DNA from: Pseudoramibacter faecis
GTDB lineage: Bacteria > Bacillota > Clostridia > Eubacteriales > Eubacteriaceae
DNA length: 54,398 nucleotides
Direction: 5' to 3'
NCBI RefSeq assembly: GCF_036289405.1
Contig: NZ_JAYFFI010000013.1
Location: forward strand, 1 to 54,398
A program made the translations under genes and the position numbers. Below, in pieces: positions 41,909 to 50,999 of this stretch; position 1 is the first letter of the stretch; every line of letters begins with the position of its first letter. The notes beneath the pieces are model-generated. The model was not told the DNA's origin and made no database searches. It worked only from the letters and a program-made list of their open reading frames with translations.

Positions 41909-43324
41909 ATGCAAGACTTATCTCAAAACCCGTCACAAAATAAAATGGGAACCATGCCGATTCCAAAGGTTTTACTCAATATGGGAATCCCGATTATTTT
42001 ATCCATGGTGTTGCAAGCGTGTTACAATATTGTAGACAGTATCTTCGTGGCTCGCATGTCGGATTACGGCGGCATTCTTCACGCCGGCGAATATGCCGTC
42101 AATGCACTAACCCTGGCTTTTCCGATCCAAATGCTCATCGTCGCTTTGGGTATCGGTACCGGCGTCGGTGTCAATGCGCTTATGGCCAATCAACTGGGAC
42201 AAAACAATCGCAAAGGAGTCGCGCAGACCGCCGGCAATGGCATCTCGCTGGGCATTTTCATTTTTATCTTATTTTTTGCTTTCGGTCTTTTCGGCATCGA
42301 TGTTTATTTAAAAACTCAGACGAGTAATCCCATCATCCTCAAAATGGGACACGATTATCTCAAGGTTTGCTGTTTAATGTCCTTTGGTATCTGTCTTTAC
42401 ACCATTTTTGAAAAATTGCTCCAAGCCACCGGCAAAACCGTTTATTCCACCATTGGTCAAATTGCCGGTGCTCTGACCAATATCATTCTGGACCCAATTA
42501 TGATTTACGGCCTGCTCGGCTTCCCCCGATTAAACGTCACCGGCGCGGCTTTGGCCACCGTCATCGGGCAGATTGTCTCCATGGCAATTGCCATGGGGTT
42601 TCACTGCAGCAAAAACAAAGAAGTCCCGAATGGCGCTGCCTATTTGAAACTGCACAAAGACACCCTCAAGAAAATCTACGTGATCGGATTGCCTGCCATC
42701 ATCATGCAAGCACTGATGTCCTTCATGACCTATGGCATCAATATCATTTTTGGTCTGGTCTCAGAACAAGCGGTGACCGCCTATGGTATTTTTTATAAAA
42801 TCCAGCAATTTCTCTTCTTTGCCGCCTTTGGCTTGCGGGATGCCATCACGCCGCTAATTGCATTTAACCACGGCCGGCGCAATCGTCGTCGCGTGCAAAG
42901 TGGCATTCGCTATGGCCTTTTAGATACCGAAGTCATCATGTTGGCCGGCACCATCGTGCTCGAACTCTTTGGCGAGCCCTTGGTGAGTATTTTTGGACTG
43001 ACATCTCAAACGGCTGCTCTATGTGTGCTTGCCGTCCGCATTATCTCTATCGGGTTTCTTTTCGCCGGGATTAACATTGCCGGGCAAGGGATTTTTCAGG
43101 CCCTGGAATGCGGATGGAGCTCACTTGTGATTTCACTGCTCAGACTTTGCGTAGTCGTCTTGCCGTTAGCTTACTGGTTCACTACTTTTGCCCATGCCAC
43201 AAAGATGATTTGGATGGCATTCCCCATCGCAGAGGGCGTCACCCTTATTTTTACAATTATCCTGCTCAAAAGGACCTATCGGCGGTTGGTGCTCACTATC
43301 CCGCTCCCCAATAACACAATTTAA
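41909..43324 (+). CDS. MATE-family multidrug/cation efflux transporter
   Basis: A 471-residue polytopic membrane protein with about twelve hydrophobic spans in two related halves. The N terminus has the MATE pattern MPIPKVLLNMGIPIILSMVLQACYNIVDSIFV, and the second half mirrors it (KIYVIGLPAIIMQALMSFMTYGINIIF). It exports drugs or organic cations in exchange for Na+ or H+. GGAGG lies nine bases before ATG 41909. It has its own promoter with a leader hairpin, and a terminator at 43358, so it is a single-gene unit. Substrate cannot be told. Confidence 0.93.
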   Translation: MQDLSQNPSQNKMGTMPIPKVLLNMGIPIILSMVLQACYNIVDSIFVARMSDYGGILHAGEYAVNALTLAFPIQMLIVALGIGTGVGVNALMANQLGQNNRKGVAQTAGNGISLGIFIFILFFAFGLFGIDVYLKTQTSNPIILKMGHDYLKVCCLMSFGICLYTIFEKLLQATGKTVYSTIGQIAGALTNIILDPIMIYGLLGFPRLNVTGAALATVIGQIVSMAIAMGFHCSKNKEVPNGAAYLKLHKDTLKKIYVIGLPAIIMQALMSFMTYGINIIFGLVSEQAVTAYGIFYKIQQFLFFAAFGLRDAITPLIAFNHGRRNRRRVQSGIRYGLLDTEVIMLAGTIVLELFGEPLVSIFGLTSQTAALCVLAVRIISIGFLFAGINIAGQGIFQALECGWSSLVISLLRLCVVVLPLAYWFTTFAHATKMIWMAFPIAEGVTLIFTIILLKRTYRRLVLTIPLPNNTI

Positions 43325-43357
43325 CAATTGATTTAAACAATAGAAATAAGTCAATCG

Positions 43358-43390
43358 GCGTAGTCTATCTCGTAAGGACTGCGCTTTTTT
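43358..43390 (+). terminator. Terminator of the MATE gene
   Basis: GCGTAGTC pairs with GACTGCGC (one G-U) and TTTTTT follows. Confidence 0.85.
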
Positions 43391-43432
43391 GAATTTATAA
43401 TTTTATCATCATTATATTAAAGAGGTTTGGCA

Positions 43433-43981
43433 ATGCCAAAAAACAAAAAACAAGAAATTCTATTTGGTCTGATCATGTCTTATCCCATGGCTTATGGCAT
43501 GGAGGTTTATAACGTCGCAATTAAAAAAAAGGATTTACCCTATCGGCCGGTGGTCTTTTCAACATGACCAACTAAGTCTTTCTCGAAGCCCTCATTAGAA
43601 GCACTTTATATGAGAGCTTTCGTATTTATTTTTTCAAATCTTTGGGGAAACCGATTGGGTGCCAAAATTGCTGAGAAACACATTCATTACGATAAAGACA
43701 ATTCCTATATCTACCGCTTAATGCGTCAAGCTTGCACGGTTGGCATTATGTGCCCCACGATGAGCCTGGTTGCTTCCATTCTTTTTAATCTAATCATGGG
43801 AGGACGGCCCGTCGCCGATTTACCCGCGATTTGAATTGGCACCACCTTCAAAAATTCCCCCATGGCTTTTTTCTGGAATATGTACGCAGCCGCTCCCTAC
43901 ACGCATTGGCTTTTCTCGTCCTTGACCGGCCAAAACAAAAAAGAAGGAAATCGAATAATCACAATAACTCCTCTATTTTAA
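43433..43981 (+). pseudogene. Broken DUF2798-family membrane protein
   Basis: ATG 43433 has GAGG upstream and begins MPKNKKQEILFGLIMSYPMA, as DUF2798 proteins do. The frame is lost at a run of eight A (about 43518-43527): one more A would continue as GFTLSAGGLFNMTN. That frame meets TAA where Gln is expected, shifts back, and continues RAFVFIFSNLWGNRLGAKIAEK to CPTMSLVASILFNLIMGG. TGA at 43832-43834 sits where the family has Trp (LPAI-stop-IGTTFKN). The last piece is PMAFFWNMYAAAPYTHWLF. Two frameshifts and two stops make this a clear pseudogene. The family is a four-span membrane protein of unknown function. Confidence 0.75.
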
Positions 43982-43992
43982 ATAAATTCTCC

Positions 43993-44022
43993 TTGACTTT
44001 TAACCTTCTATGGTTGTATTAT
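43993..44022 (+). promoter_or_regulatory. Sigma-A promoter of the adaptor/ABC operon
   Basis: TTGACT (43993-43998), 18-bp spacer, TATTAT (44017-44022). Confidence 0.75.
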
Positions 44023-44035
44023 TGCATTAATACAA
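44014..44035. promoter_or_regulatory. Palindromic operator over the -10 box of the adaptor/ABC operon
   Basis: Perfect 8-bp arms TTGTATTA (44014-44021) and TAATACAA (44028-44035), 6-bp centre. It covers the -10 element and start site, the usual place for a dimeric repressor (TetR, PadR or MarR type). No such regulator gene is adjacent. Confidence 0.7.
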
Positions 44036-44054
44036 AAGCAATAGGAGGTTTTTC

Positions 44055-45041
44055 ATGTTTTTGAAATCAAAAAAATTTCCCCATATTCAAATCATTCCCA
44101 AAAATAAAAAATGGCTCATCATTTTTCCCCTTATTTTGTTGGCAGCCATCATTGGAGGCCATACCTTTTATTTAAAGCAGCATCCAAAGCTAACCTCGGT
44201 CAAGGCAACCTCGCTTCGGCGCACCAACTTAACCCGGACCGTCACCGCCGATGGCTATGTGGCTAGTCAGACCACGCGCCAGGTCAGCGATACTTCCGGA
44301 CAACAGGTGCAATACATTGATGTCAGTTTAAACAATAACGTGAGCCGCGGCACCCGTTTATGCACCCTTTACAATGCGGAGACACGTCGCACGACCGGTG
44401 TTTATGCCCCAATTGCCGGCACCATCACCCATATTGGCGCCGTTAAAGGCGCTCCTGCCAACGGCGAACTTTTTACCATTCAAAACACCGGCGATCTTAA
44501 AGTAATCATGCAAATCAAACAAGCCGATATTGCCAGTGTAGCCACCGGCAAAGCGGTTACCATTACTGCCGAAGGCACCAATCGGCAACATTACCGAGGC
44601 ATCGTCGCCAGCATTTCGCCCGCCGCCGAGGGAAGCGAATCAATCGGCAACGCGGCAACGGCAAACAGCAATAACGACACCACCGGAACAGCTGCTAAAG
44701 ACAGTTCGGCGACTTTTGAAGCGAGCGCCAACATCAACCGGCCCATCGACGGACTGCGCATCGGCATGAAAACACACCAGGAAATCATCGTAGCCACACA
44801 TCAAAATGTGCTCTCCGTTCCGTTTGATGCGATCACAAAAAATGAAAAAAATGCGGATGAACTCTTTTACGCCACCAAGAAAAAGGACGGCACAGCTGTG
44901 GTTCATGCCCTGCCGGTAACCCTAGGCCTTCAATCTGACTCACACATCGAGGTACAGAGCGATCGCCTGCGGGATAACATGCTCATCATCCTCAATCCGG
45001 CGAAATTGTCGGACGGCCAGCGCGTGCGCATTCAGCATTAA
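44055..45041 (+). CDS. Efflux adaptor subunit (HlyD/MacA-like)
   Basis: Membrane-anchored adaptor of a MacAB-type exporter in a Gram-positive cell. One N-terminal span (about residues 18-36, WLIIFPLILLAAIIGGHTFY) is followed by an extracytoplasmic barrel-sandwich/lipoyl region (VTADGYVASQTTRQVSDTSG, VYAPIAGTITHIGAVKG) and a beta-barrel domain (QADIASVATGKAVTITAEG). An Asn/Ser/Thr-rich insertion near residues 190-225 looks disordered. The helical hairpin is very short, as expected without an outer membrane. AGGAGG precedes ATG 44055. First gene of a three-gene operon, 9 bp before the ATPase gene. Confidence 0.9.
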   Translation: MFLKSKKFPHIQIIPKNKKWLIIFPLILLAAIIGGHTFYLKQHPKLTSVKATSLRRTNLTRTVTADGYVASQTTRQVSDTSGQQVQYIDVSLNNNVSRGTRLCTLYNAETRRTTGVYAPIAGTITHIGAVKGAPANGELFTIQNTGDLKVIMQIKQADIASVATGKAVTITAEGTNRQHYRGIVASISPAAEGSESIGNAATANSNNDTTGTAAKDSSATFEASANINRPIDGLRIGMKTHQEIIVATHQNVLSVPFDAITKNEKNADELFYATKKKDGTAVVHALPVTLGLQSDSHIEVQSDRLRDNMLIILNPAKLSDGQRVRIQH

Positions 45042-45050
45042 GGAGACAAT

Positions 45051-45788
45051 ATGGTAAATGCTTCAAATACAAAGCGACCACCTGTCATCCAGATGGCGCG
45101 CATTGTCAAGAAATACTTTATCGACACACCCAATGAATTGACGGTCCTGAACGATGTGGATCTAACCATCTATCGGGGCGAATTTGTCGCCCTCGTCGGC
45201 CCGTCGGGCTCCGGCAAATCCACGATGATGAACATCATCGGCGCACTGGACCGTCCCACCTCTGGCACCTACACCCTGGACGGGCTGGTGATGGACGATG
45301 TCGCCGACAAAAAACTCTCGCAAATTCGCAATCAAAAGATCGGCTTTGTTTTCCAATCTTTTAACCTTATCCCACGCACATCGGCTTTAAGCAACGTTGA
45401 ATTGCCCATGCTTTACGGACAAACCAAACTCCAGGCACGTCACAAAAGAGCTAAAGCCTTGCTGGAATCCGTGCAGATGAGCGCTTGGGCCGATCACCAT
45501 CCCAACGAGCTTTCCGGCGGGCAAAATCAGCGTGTGGCCATTGCCCGCGCCATGGCCAATGATCCGCCGATTATTCTAGCGGATGAACCCACCGGCGCGC
45601 TGGACACCCACACCGGCCGCATGGTCATGGATATTTTTCATCATCTCCACCGCCGGGAACAGAAAACCATTGTGCTGATCACCCACAATACAGAGCTTGC
45701 CGAAGAAGCCGAACGCGTCGTTACCATCAAGGACGGATGCATCATCGGCGACCGTCCGGGCAGCCAGTCGAAAGGAGGCCGTGCATGA
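45051..45788 (+). CDS. ABC transporter ATP-binding protein (MacB/LolD type)
   Basis: A 245-residue ATPase with Walker A GPSGSGKSTMMN, Q-loop FQSFNLIPRTSA, signature LSGGQNQRVAIARAMA (Gln for the usual Gln-Gln), Walker B IILADEPTGALD and H-loop LITHN. The sequence NVDLTIYRGEFVALVGPSG and the PTSGTYTLDG stretch place it in the MacB/LolD/FtsE group that pairs with FtsX-type permeases. Its stop overlaps the permease start as ATGA. Confidence 0.95.
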   Translation: MVNASNTKRPPVIQMARIVKKYFIDTPNELTVLNDVDLTIYRGEFVALVGPSGSGKSTMMNIIGALDRPTSGTYTLDGLVMDDVADKKLSQIRNQKIGFVFQSFNLIPRTSALSNVELPMLYGQTKLQARHKRAKALLESVQMSAWADHHPNELSGGQNQRVAIARAMANDPPIILADEPTGALDTHTGRMVMDIFHHLHRREQKTIVLITHNTELAEEAERVVTIKDGCIIGDRPGSQSKGGRA

Positions 45789-47026
45789 ACCTGCGGGAAA
45801 ATATCGGTCTCGCTATCAACAGCCTGAAAAACAATAAATTACGATCAATTTTGACCATGCTGGGCATCATCATCGGCATTGCCTCCGTTATCGCCATTGC
45901 TTCCATCGGCTCCGCTATCAGCAGATCGCTCAGCCAATCCCTGCAGGATATTGCGGGAAAATCCATCGATGTGAGCGTTGAAGCCCGAAACAGCGAAGCA
46001 GCCACAGAACCCCGATCTGCAGATTTAATCACCCAGGATATGCTGAAGGCTTTTAAAACCAAATTTGCCGGGCGCATTCAAGATGCCGGAGTCTATACTG
46101 CGGGGGGCAGCGGCCATCTCGACGATCTTCGCCATAGCAAAGTCACCCTTTCCGGCGCCAACACCGGTTATTTACATTTTCGCGGAGTCAAGCTGATTTC
46201 CGGACGTTTTTTCTCCAACGACGATATCGACAACACCCGCTCGGTGGCCCTTATATCTCATTCTCAGGCGCTTAAAACCTTCGGACATGCGGATCCCGTC
46301 GGCCGACATGTCACTGTGAGCGGCAATACCGCAACCAGCGATTTTCGGATCATCGGTGTTTATAAAAACGCTAAAAGCGATCAAAATCCCTTTTCATCCA
46401 ATATGTCAAACACTGCTGACACCGTCTATATTCCGGCGACCATGGCCGCCAATCTAAGCGGTACAACCGCCAACTACGGTGAAATGATTGTTACCGTCCG
46501 ATCTGATGCGAACACAGAATCGCTCAGCAAAGATATCCGCCAGTGGTTTAACACCCGATATTACGCCAACAATACAGAATTTCATATCGGAACCATCAAC
46601 ATTGAAAAAGAAGCGGATCAGATCAATCAGCAGATGAACACCCTTTCGACCGGCATTGCACTGATCGCCGGCGTTTCCCTTCTGGTCGGCGGCATCGGTG
46701 TCATGAATATTATGCTTGTTTCCGTCACCGAACGCACCCGGGAAATCGGCATTCGCAAGGCTCTCGGTGCCAGCAACGCCGATATCCGGATGCAATTTAT
46801 TATCGAAGCGATCATCATTTGCATTATCGGCGGACTGATCGGCATTACTGTCGGCGGCGGCCTCGGTGCCTTGGGCGGCATTCTTCTTCACATTAAAGTC
46901 TACCCTACACTGTCGTCAATCATTACTGCTGTGCTCTTTTCCATGGGGATCGGCATTTTCTTCGGTGCGTATCCGGCTGGCAAAGCGGCCAAGCTTAACC
47001 CCATAGACGCACTGCGCTACGAATAG
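45785..47026 (+). CDS. MacB-type ABC transporter permease (FtsX domain)
   Basis: 413 residues with the MacB permease plan: a first span after LRSILTMLGIIIGIASVIAI, a large extracytoplasmic MacB_PCD domain (about residues 45-275), then three spans including LIAGVSLLVGGIGVMNIMLVSVTERTREIGIRKALGA and a C-terminal GAYPAGKAAKLNPIDALRYE, the family signature. With the adaptor and ATPase it should export a peptide, antibiotic or lipid by mechanotransmission. ATG 45785 overlaps the ATPase stop and has AAAGGAGG upstream. Confidence 0.95.
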   Translation: MNLRENIGLAINSLKNNKLRSILTMLGIIIGIASVIAIASIGSAISRSLSQSLQDIAGKSIDVSVEARNSEAATEPRSADLITQDMLKAFKTKFAGRIQDAGVYTAGGSGHLDDLRHSKVTLSGANTGYLHFRGVKLISGRFFSNDDIDNTRSVALISHSQALKTFGHADPVGRHVTVSGNTATSDFRIIGVYKNAKSDQNPFSSNMSNTADTVYIPATMAANLSGTTANYGEMIVTVRSDANTESLSKDIRQWFNTRYYANNTEFHIGTINIEKEADQINQQMNTLSTGIALIAGVSLLVGGIGVMNIMLVSVTERTREIGIRKALGASNADIRMQFIIEAIIICIIGGLIGITVGGGLGALGGILLHIKVYPTLSSIITAVLFSMGIGIFFGAYPAGKAAKLNPIDALRYE

Positions 47027-47053
47027 AGCCTCTCAACAATAGACTTACAAATA

Positions 47054-47084
47054 AAAACTCCGCCAGTTGGGAGCGGAGTTTTTT
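47054..47084. terminator. Bidirectional terminator between the permease and alarmone synthetase genes
   Basis: AACTCCGC, nine-base loop, GCGGAGTT, with T tract on the plus strand and A tract (T on the minus strand) on the other side. It lies between two converging genes. Confidence 0.88.
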
Positions 47085-47109
47085 GTTGAATTTTTATTGT
47101 AATCGCCGA

Positions 47110-47823
47110 CTATCGAATCACTTGATTGTGAATATCCTGCATTTTGCGATCCGTCTCTGCAATGGTGTCCGCACATTCTTTTAACGCTGCGGCCGTCACT
47201 TCCGGAACCACTTTACTCGCCGATTTATAGCGCAGCTGATGTTCAAGGCTGGCCCAGAAATCCATGGCGATTGTACGAATCTGCACTTCCACCTTCACCG
47301 GCTGCTTATGATCCGACAGAAAAATCGGAACCTTGACCACGATGTGCAGGCTGCGGTAACCGCTGGGCTTGGGATTTTTAATATAATCCGTCGTTCGCAA
47401 AACTTCAAGGTCATCCTGAGATTTTAACAATTGACTAACGGCATAAATATCCTCGATATAAGGGCAGACCACGCGCACGCCGGCAATATCGTTTAAATTT
47501 TCAACTGCGGAATCCACCGAGATCGGATAGCCCTTTCGCCCCAATTTTTCGACGATGCTCTTCGGCGATTTGACCCGAGAACTCATGGTGTGAATCGGGT
47601 TGCGTTCATGCAGACTTTGAAATTCATCATTTAAAATTTCCAGCTTCGTGCTGATCTCTCGAATGGCCGATCGGTAGACCATCTGCAGATCAAACATTTC
47701 TTTCAAAAGATGTTGCGCCTGTTTATGCGGATCCAGCTCACTATCATTGGCAATAATCGTCGGATCGACATTTTCCAAAATTTCGAGCATCGGGGTTTTA
47801 TCGGTTATTTTTTCATTGAGCAT
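47110..47823 (-). CDS. Small alarmone synthetase (GTP pyrophosphokinase family)
   Basis: A 237-residue RelA/SpoT-synthetase-only protein that would make (p)ppGpp from ATP and GTP/GDP. Visible motifs: RVKSPKSIVEKLGRKGYPIS (ATP binding), DIAGVRVVCPYIEDIYAVS (acidic active site), KNPKPSGYRSLHIVV and VEVQIRTIAMDFWASLEHQLRYK. No hydrolase, TGS or ACT domain. It resembles RelQ (YjbM) but is slightly longer at the N terminus. AGGAG precedes ATG 47823. Regulation is not visible. Confidence 0.92.
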   Translation of the reverse strand: MLNEKITDKTPMLEILENVDPTIIANDSELDPHKQAQHLLKEMFDLQMVYRSAIREISTKLEILNDEFQSLHERNPIHTMSSRVKSPKSIVEKLGRKGYPISVDSAVENLNDIAGVRVVCPYIEDIYAVSQLLKSQDDLEVLRTTDYIKNPKPSGYRSLHIVVKVPIFLSDHKQPVKVEVQIRTIAMDFWASLEHQLRYKSASKVVPEVTAAALKECADTIAETDRKMQDIHNQVIR

Positions 47824-47841
47824 ACAACTCCTGCTTCCCTG

Positions 47842-48789
47842 TTAAATCAAATTCTGAGGATTGCCCTCGAGCCAGTATCGAACATTATCGAAAACAATTA
47901 CGGCCCGCTGATAAAGGGCTTCCTTTGTGGCGTATGCCATGTGCGGTGTCAAAATACAATTCGGTGCTTTAAGCAACGGATGGTCCACCGGCAATGGCGG
48001 TTCTGTTTCAAATACATCAATACCCGCTCCGGCGATGCGGTGACTGCTCAAAGCATCAGCTAATGCCTGATAATCCACCAAAGGTCCCCGTGCTGTATTG
48101 ATAAGAACCGCATCCGATTTCATCAATTGTATTTGACTTTCGCCAATCAAATGGGTCGTTGCCTTTGTCATCGGCACATGAAGGGAAATCAAATCCGCTT
48201 CGCACATCAAGGTGTCCAAATCGGTATAGCAAACCCCAAGAGCTTTGGCTTCTTCTTTCTCTGTGCGGTTAAACCCTATGAGGTGACAACCAAAAGCCTT
48301 CGCCAGTCGAGCCACATGCAAGCCAATGGCCCCTGTTCCGATAATGCCAAAAGTTTTTCCCGATAGCTCTCTACCCATTGCAAAGGCTCCCGATCCATGC
48401 CGAAGGGTACGATCCGAAAAGGAAATTGTTCGAAATAGATCGATGGCAAGCCCCACCGTCAGTTCCGCCACAGCTACCGTAGAATACCCCGCCGCGTTAC
48501 AGATTGGAATCTTCCGCTCACGCAGATACTCCACATCCACATGGTCCACCCCGGTGAAGGCAACATCCACCATCTTCAGCACGCTGCAATGGGACAGGAC
48601 ATCGCGGCGCAGAGGTTGATTCGCCAAAATAATGACGTCTGCATCACAAACCCGTTCAATCAGCGCCTCAACTGTTGCCGCACGATTCGGATAAGCCACG
48701 ATTTCATGGCCATCTGCGCGAAGCAACATTGCCAACGCTTTGAAAGCGTCTTTGCTGATTCCCAATGGCTCCATTATTACAATCCTCAT
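47842..48789 (-). CDS. D-isomer-specific 2-hydroxyacid dehydrogenase
   Basis: A 315-residue NAD(P)-dependent enzyme that reduces 2-oxoacids to D-2-hydroxyacids. The Rossmann motif is GKTFGIIGTGAIGLHVA. The catalytic trio is Arg in LINTARGPLVD, Glu in DVFETEPPLP and His in LTPHMAYATKEA. The substrate is not defined; the group includes D-lactate, hydroxypyruvate and phosphoglycerate dehydrogenases, and no serine genes are near. It lies 18 bp before the alarmone synthetase gene, so they are probably co-transcribed. ATG 48789 and ATG 48774 are both possible starts. Confidence 0.92.
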   Translation of the reverse strand: MRIVIMEPLGISKDAFKALAMLLRADGHEIVAYPNRAATVEALIERVCDADVIILANQPLRRDVLSHCSVLKMVDVAFTGVDHVDVEYLRERKIPICNAAGYSTVAVAELTVGLAIDLFRTISFSDRTLRHGSGAFAMGRELSGKTFGIIGTGAIGLHVARLAKAFGCHLIGFNRTEKEEAKALGVCYTDLDTLMCEADLISLHVPMTKATTHLIGESQIQLMKSDAVLINTARGPLVDYQALADALSSHRIAGAGIDVFETEPPLPVDHPLLKAPNCILTPHMAYATKEALYQRAVIVFDNVRYWLEGNPQNLI

Positions 48790-48812
48790 TTATCGACCTT
48801 TCATACATCTAT

Positions 48813-49577
48813 TTAATCTTTCTGTTCATCATCAAAAGCACCATCTGATGTATGCCGTTCCATCATAATTTGCACAGCTGCACCGCAATGGCCTCGAGAC
48901 ATTAAATTGCGCTTGATTCGTGCCTTGAGCTCCCATCCATGATATCCCTTTCGACTTTGCATCCGGTAATATTTTGCATAATCCTGCTCAAGCTTCGCCG
49001 AATCCATCTCGTTTTGTTCATCAACATCCTGGTCCTCTTCCCGATTGATCTGAGCCAAAAGCGGGCGAATGGTTTCAAAGGCAAAACCTCGTCGCTGCAT
49101 CCATGCCGCTATTTTTTGCTTGCGCTTAGCATCGATAACTGTGCGATATTTGTCGTTTGCAGCCTCAAAGGCTGCAAGCGCATTTTTCATCTCATCGTCT
49201 TCGGAGATATAATCTTCCAATGTATGCAAGGATTGTTCAGACACCCCTTTGCGTTTGAGTTCCCAGCGCAACCGTGACTTTCCGAAATGTTTATACAATT
49301 GATTTTCTTCGCATACCCGCGCGATATAAGCTTGATCATCCACGTAACCATAACTTTTCAGCTCTGCCATGCAAGCCGCGATTTCTTTCGCCGTATAATT
49401 TTTTTTCCCCAAATACTCAGCCATCTCCTGCTCTGTACGGTCGCGATAGGATAAATAATCCATCGCCACGTCAAAGGCAAGCCGGCGCTGATTGTTTTTT
49501 CTTTGTTTCGTCTCCGGAGCGTTATTCGCGATGCGACTTACTTTTCCCTGATCGTCCACGATAAATTTCTGCCCCAT
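48813..49577 (-). CDS. recX: Regulatory protein RecX
   Basis: Modulator of RecA filaments built of three-helix repeats. Family segments are visible: AMDYLSYRDRTEQEMAEYLGKKNYTAKEIAACMAELKSYGYVDDQAYI for the first repeat and KHFGKSRLRWELKRKGVSEQSL for the second; the C-terminal repeat is interrupted by an acidic insertion (NREEDQDVDEQNEMD). 254 residues, on the long side. ATG 49577 follows AAAGGAGG. recA is not in the window. Confidence 0.9.
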   Translation of the reverse strand: MGQKFIVDDQGKVSRIANNAPETKQRKNNQRRLAFDVAMDYLSYRDRTEQEMAEYLGKKNYTAKEIAACMAELKSYGYVDDQAYIARVCEENQLYKHFGKSRLRWELKRKGVSEQSLHTLEDYISEDDEMKNALAAFEAANDKYRTVIDAKRKQKIAAWMQRRGFAFETIRPLLAQINREEDQDVDEQNEMDSAKLEQDYAKYYRMQSRKGYHGWELKARIKRNLMSRGHCGAAVQIMMERHTSDGAFDDEQKD

Positions 49578-49684
49578 CAAATCCTCCTTTAAAAAATAAA
49601 ATTGATCGTTTGAATGGGTTTACTTCTTTTTAATTATGATATATCATTTTCCCAAATTCAAACTTTAATTGAATCGAGGTCTCT

Positions 49685-50962
49685 ATGCAATCCACCATTA
49701 CTTTTCCGGAAGTCGAATCCTTCTCTTTCTTCCGCGATCTTTTAAACGATCCGATTATGGACCTTTTCCGAAAGCTCGCCAAGGATTATCAGTCGCAACC
49801 TGGCAATACGGTGCTGATCCAAGATGATTATTTTAAATTGAAGGCCGCCCTTCTGGCCTACAGTTTTGATAAAAACGAAGCCTATCAATATGCTAAAACA
49901 CCTTGGAAAGACTGGATCGTCGCGGCTATCATCGGCGATGATAACCCCTTGGGCCGACTTTTCGAGCGCGGGATCATTCAGAAAAACCATCCTTTCAGAG
50001 GGAGCATGCTGGCAGATTTTCAAATTCTGATGCGCTTGTACCATTTTGATTGGCAAACTTTTTTAGCATTCACCGATCTGGATGAAAATAATATTTTCGA
50101 CGCTGTTATTTTCTTTCCCATACCCCCTCACGACACCATCGCCCGTGCTTTTGAAGCGAAAGATATCGATGTGATTTTCACTGCTGTCAACCATTATATT
50201 CACGATTACGGCCTGGGTATTTTTGAAAATAATATTTGTTTTAAGATCGACGACACCGGCGTATTGGTCCCCATTCCCGCGAGAATTTATAAATCGATGG
50301 ACGACCTCGTCGGCGTCGAGCGTCAAAAAAAGGAATTAATTCAAAACACCAAATCCTTTATCAACCATTATACCGGTCTGAATGTTTTGCTTCAAGGTGA
50401 TATGGGCACCGGAAAATCCACGATGATCAAAGCCCTTCTCGAAACCTTTAAAGGCACCAAACTGCGCATGATCGAATTCAAAAAGGATCAGATCGGGGCC
50501 ATTCCCGGTGTCATCGCTACCATTAAAGACCGCCCTTATCCCTTTATTCTTTTTGTCGACGATCTTTCTTTTGATGACAAAGAAGATGATTTTAAACTAT
50601 TTAAAAATATTCTGGAAGGATCTCTTGAAGATAACCCTCAAAATGTTTTGATCTATGCAACGTCCAATAAGCGACATTTGATCACGGAAACCATGAGCGA
50701 ACGCAACGACGCTATTCATCAGCGGGATGTGATCGAAGAAAAACTCAGTCTGAGTTCCCGCTTCGGATTGGTGATCCCTTTCACCGCGCCGAATCAAAAA
50801 GAATATCTCAGCATTGTGCATCAAATGGCTGCGATCGCCGGCATTAGCATCGATCCCAAAGATTTGGACCGAAAGGCCATCCAATGGGAATTGCGGCATT
50901 TGAATCGTTCCGGACGCACCGCCGAACAATTCATCAATTATCTGCTGATTCACAAAAATTAA
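49685..50962 (+). CDS. DUF815-family AAA+ ATPase
   Basis: A 425-residue protein of the DUF815 group. The N-terminal half is helical without known motifs; the C-terminal half is an AAA+ module with Walker A GDMGTGKSTMIKALLETF, Walker B FILFVDDLSFDD, sensor-1 IYATSNKRHLI and SRFGLVIPF as arginine-finger region. Its role is unknown; it is widespread in bacteria and often near housekeeping genes. It is divergent from recX and followed by a terminator. Confidence 0.9.
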   Translation: MQSTITFPEVESFSFFRDLLNDPIMDLFRKLAKDYQSQPGNTVLIQDDYFKLKAALLAYSFDKNEAYQYAKTPWKDWIVAAIIGDDNPLGRLFERGIIQKNHPFRGSMLADFQILMRLYHFDWQTFLAFTDLDENNIFDAVIFFPIPPHDTIARAFEAKDIDVIFTAVNHYIHDYGLGIFENNICFKIDDTGVLVPIPARIYKSMDDLVGVERQKKELIQNTKSFINHYTGLNVLLQGDMGTGKSTMIKALLETFKGTKLRMIEFKKDQIGAIPGVIATIKDRPYPFILFVDDLSFDDKEDDFKLFKNILEGSLEDNPQNVLIYATSNKRHLITETMSERNDAIHQRDVIEEKLSLSSRFGLVIPFTAPNQKEYLSIVHQMAAIAGISIDPKDLDRKAIQWELRHLNRSGRTAEQFINYLLIHKN

Positions 50963-50968
50963 GCCGCC

Positions 50969-50999
50969 AACGCCTCGAGCATCTGTTTGGGGCGTTTTC
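50969..50999 (+). terminator. Terminator of the DUF815 gene
   Basis: AACGCCTC pairs with GGGGCGTT (one G-U), followed by TTCTTTC; 7 bp after the stop. Confidence 0.75.

Noticed and set aside
43433..43981. Reassignment of TGA to tryptophan, suggested by TGA at a Trp position in the DUF2798 gene
   Set aside because: Other genes here use TGG for Trp and end normally at TGA (for example the ATGA overlaps), and this gene also has frameshifts and a TAA.
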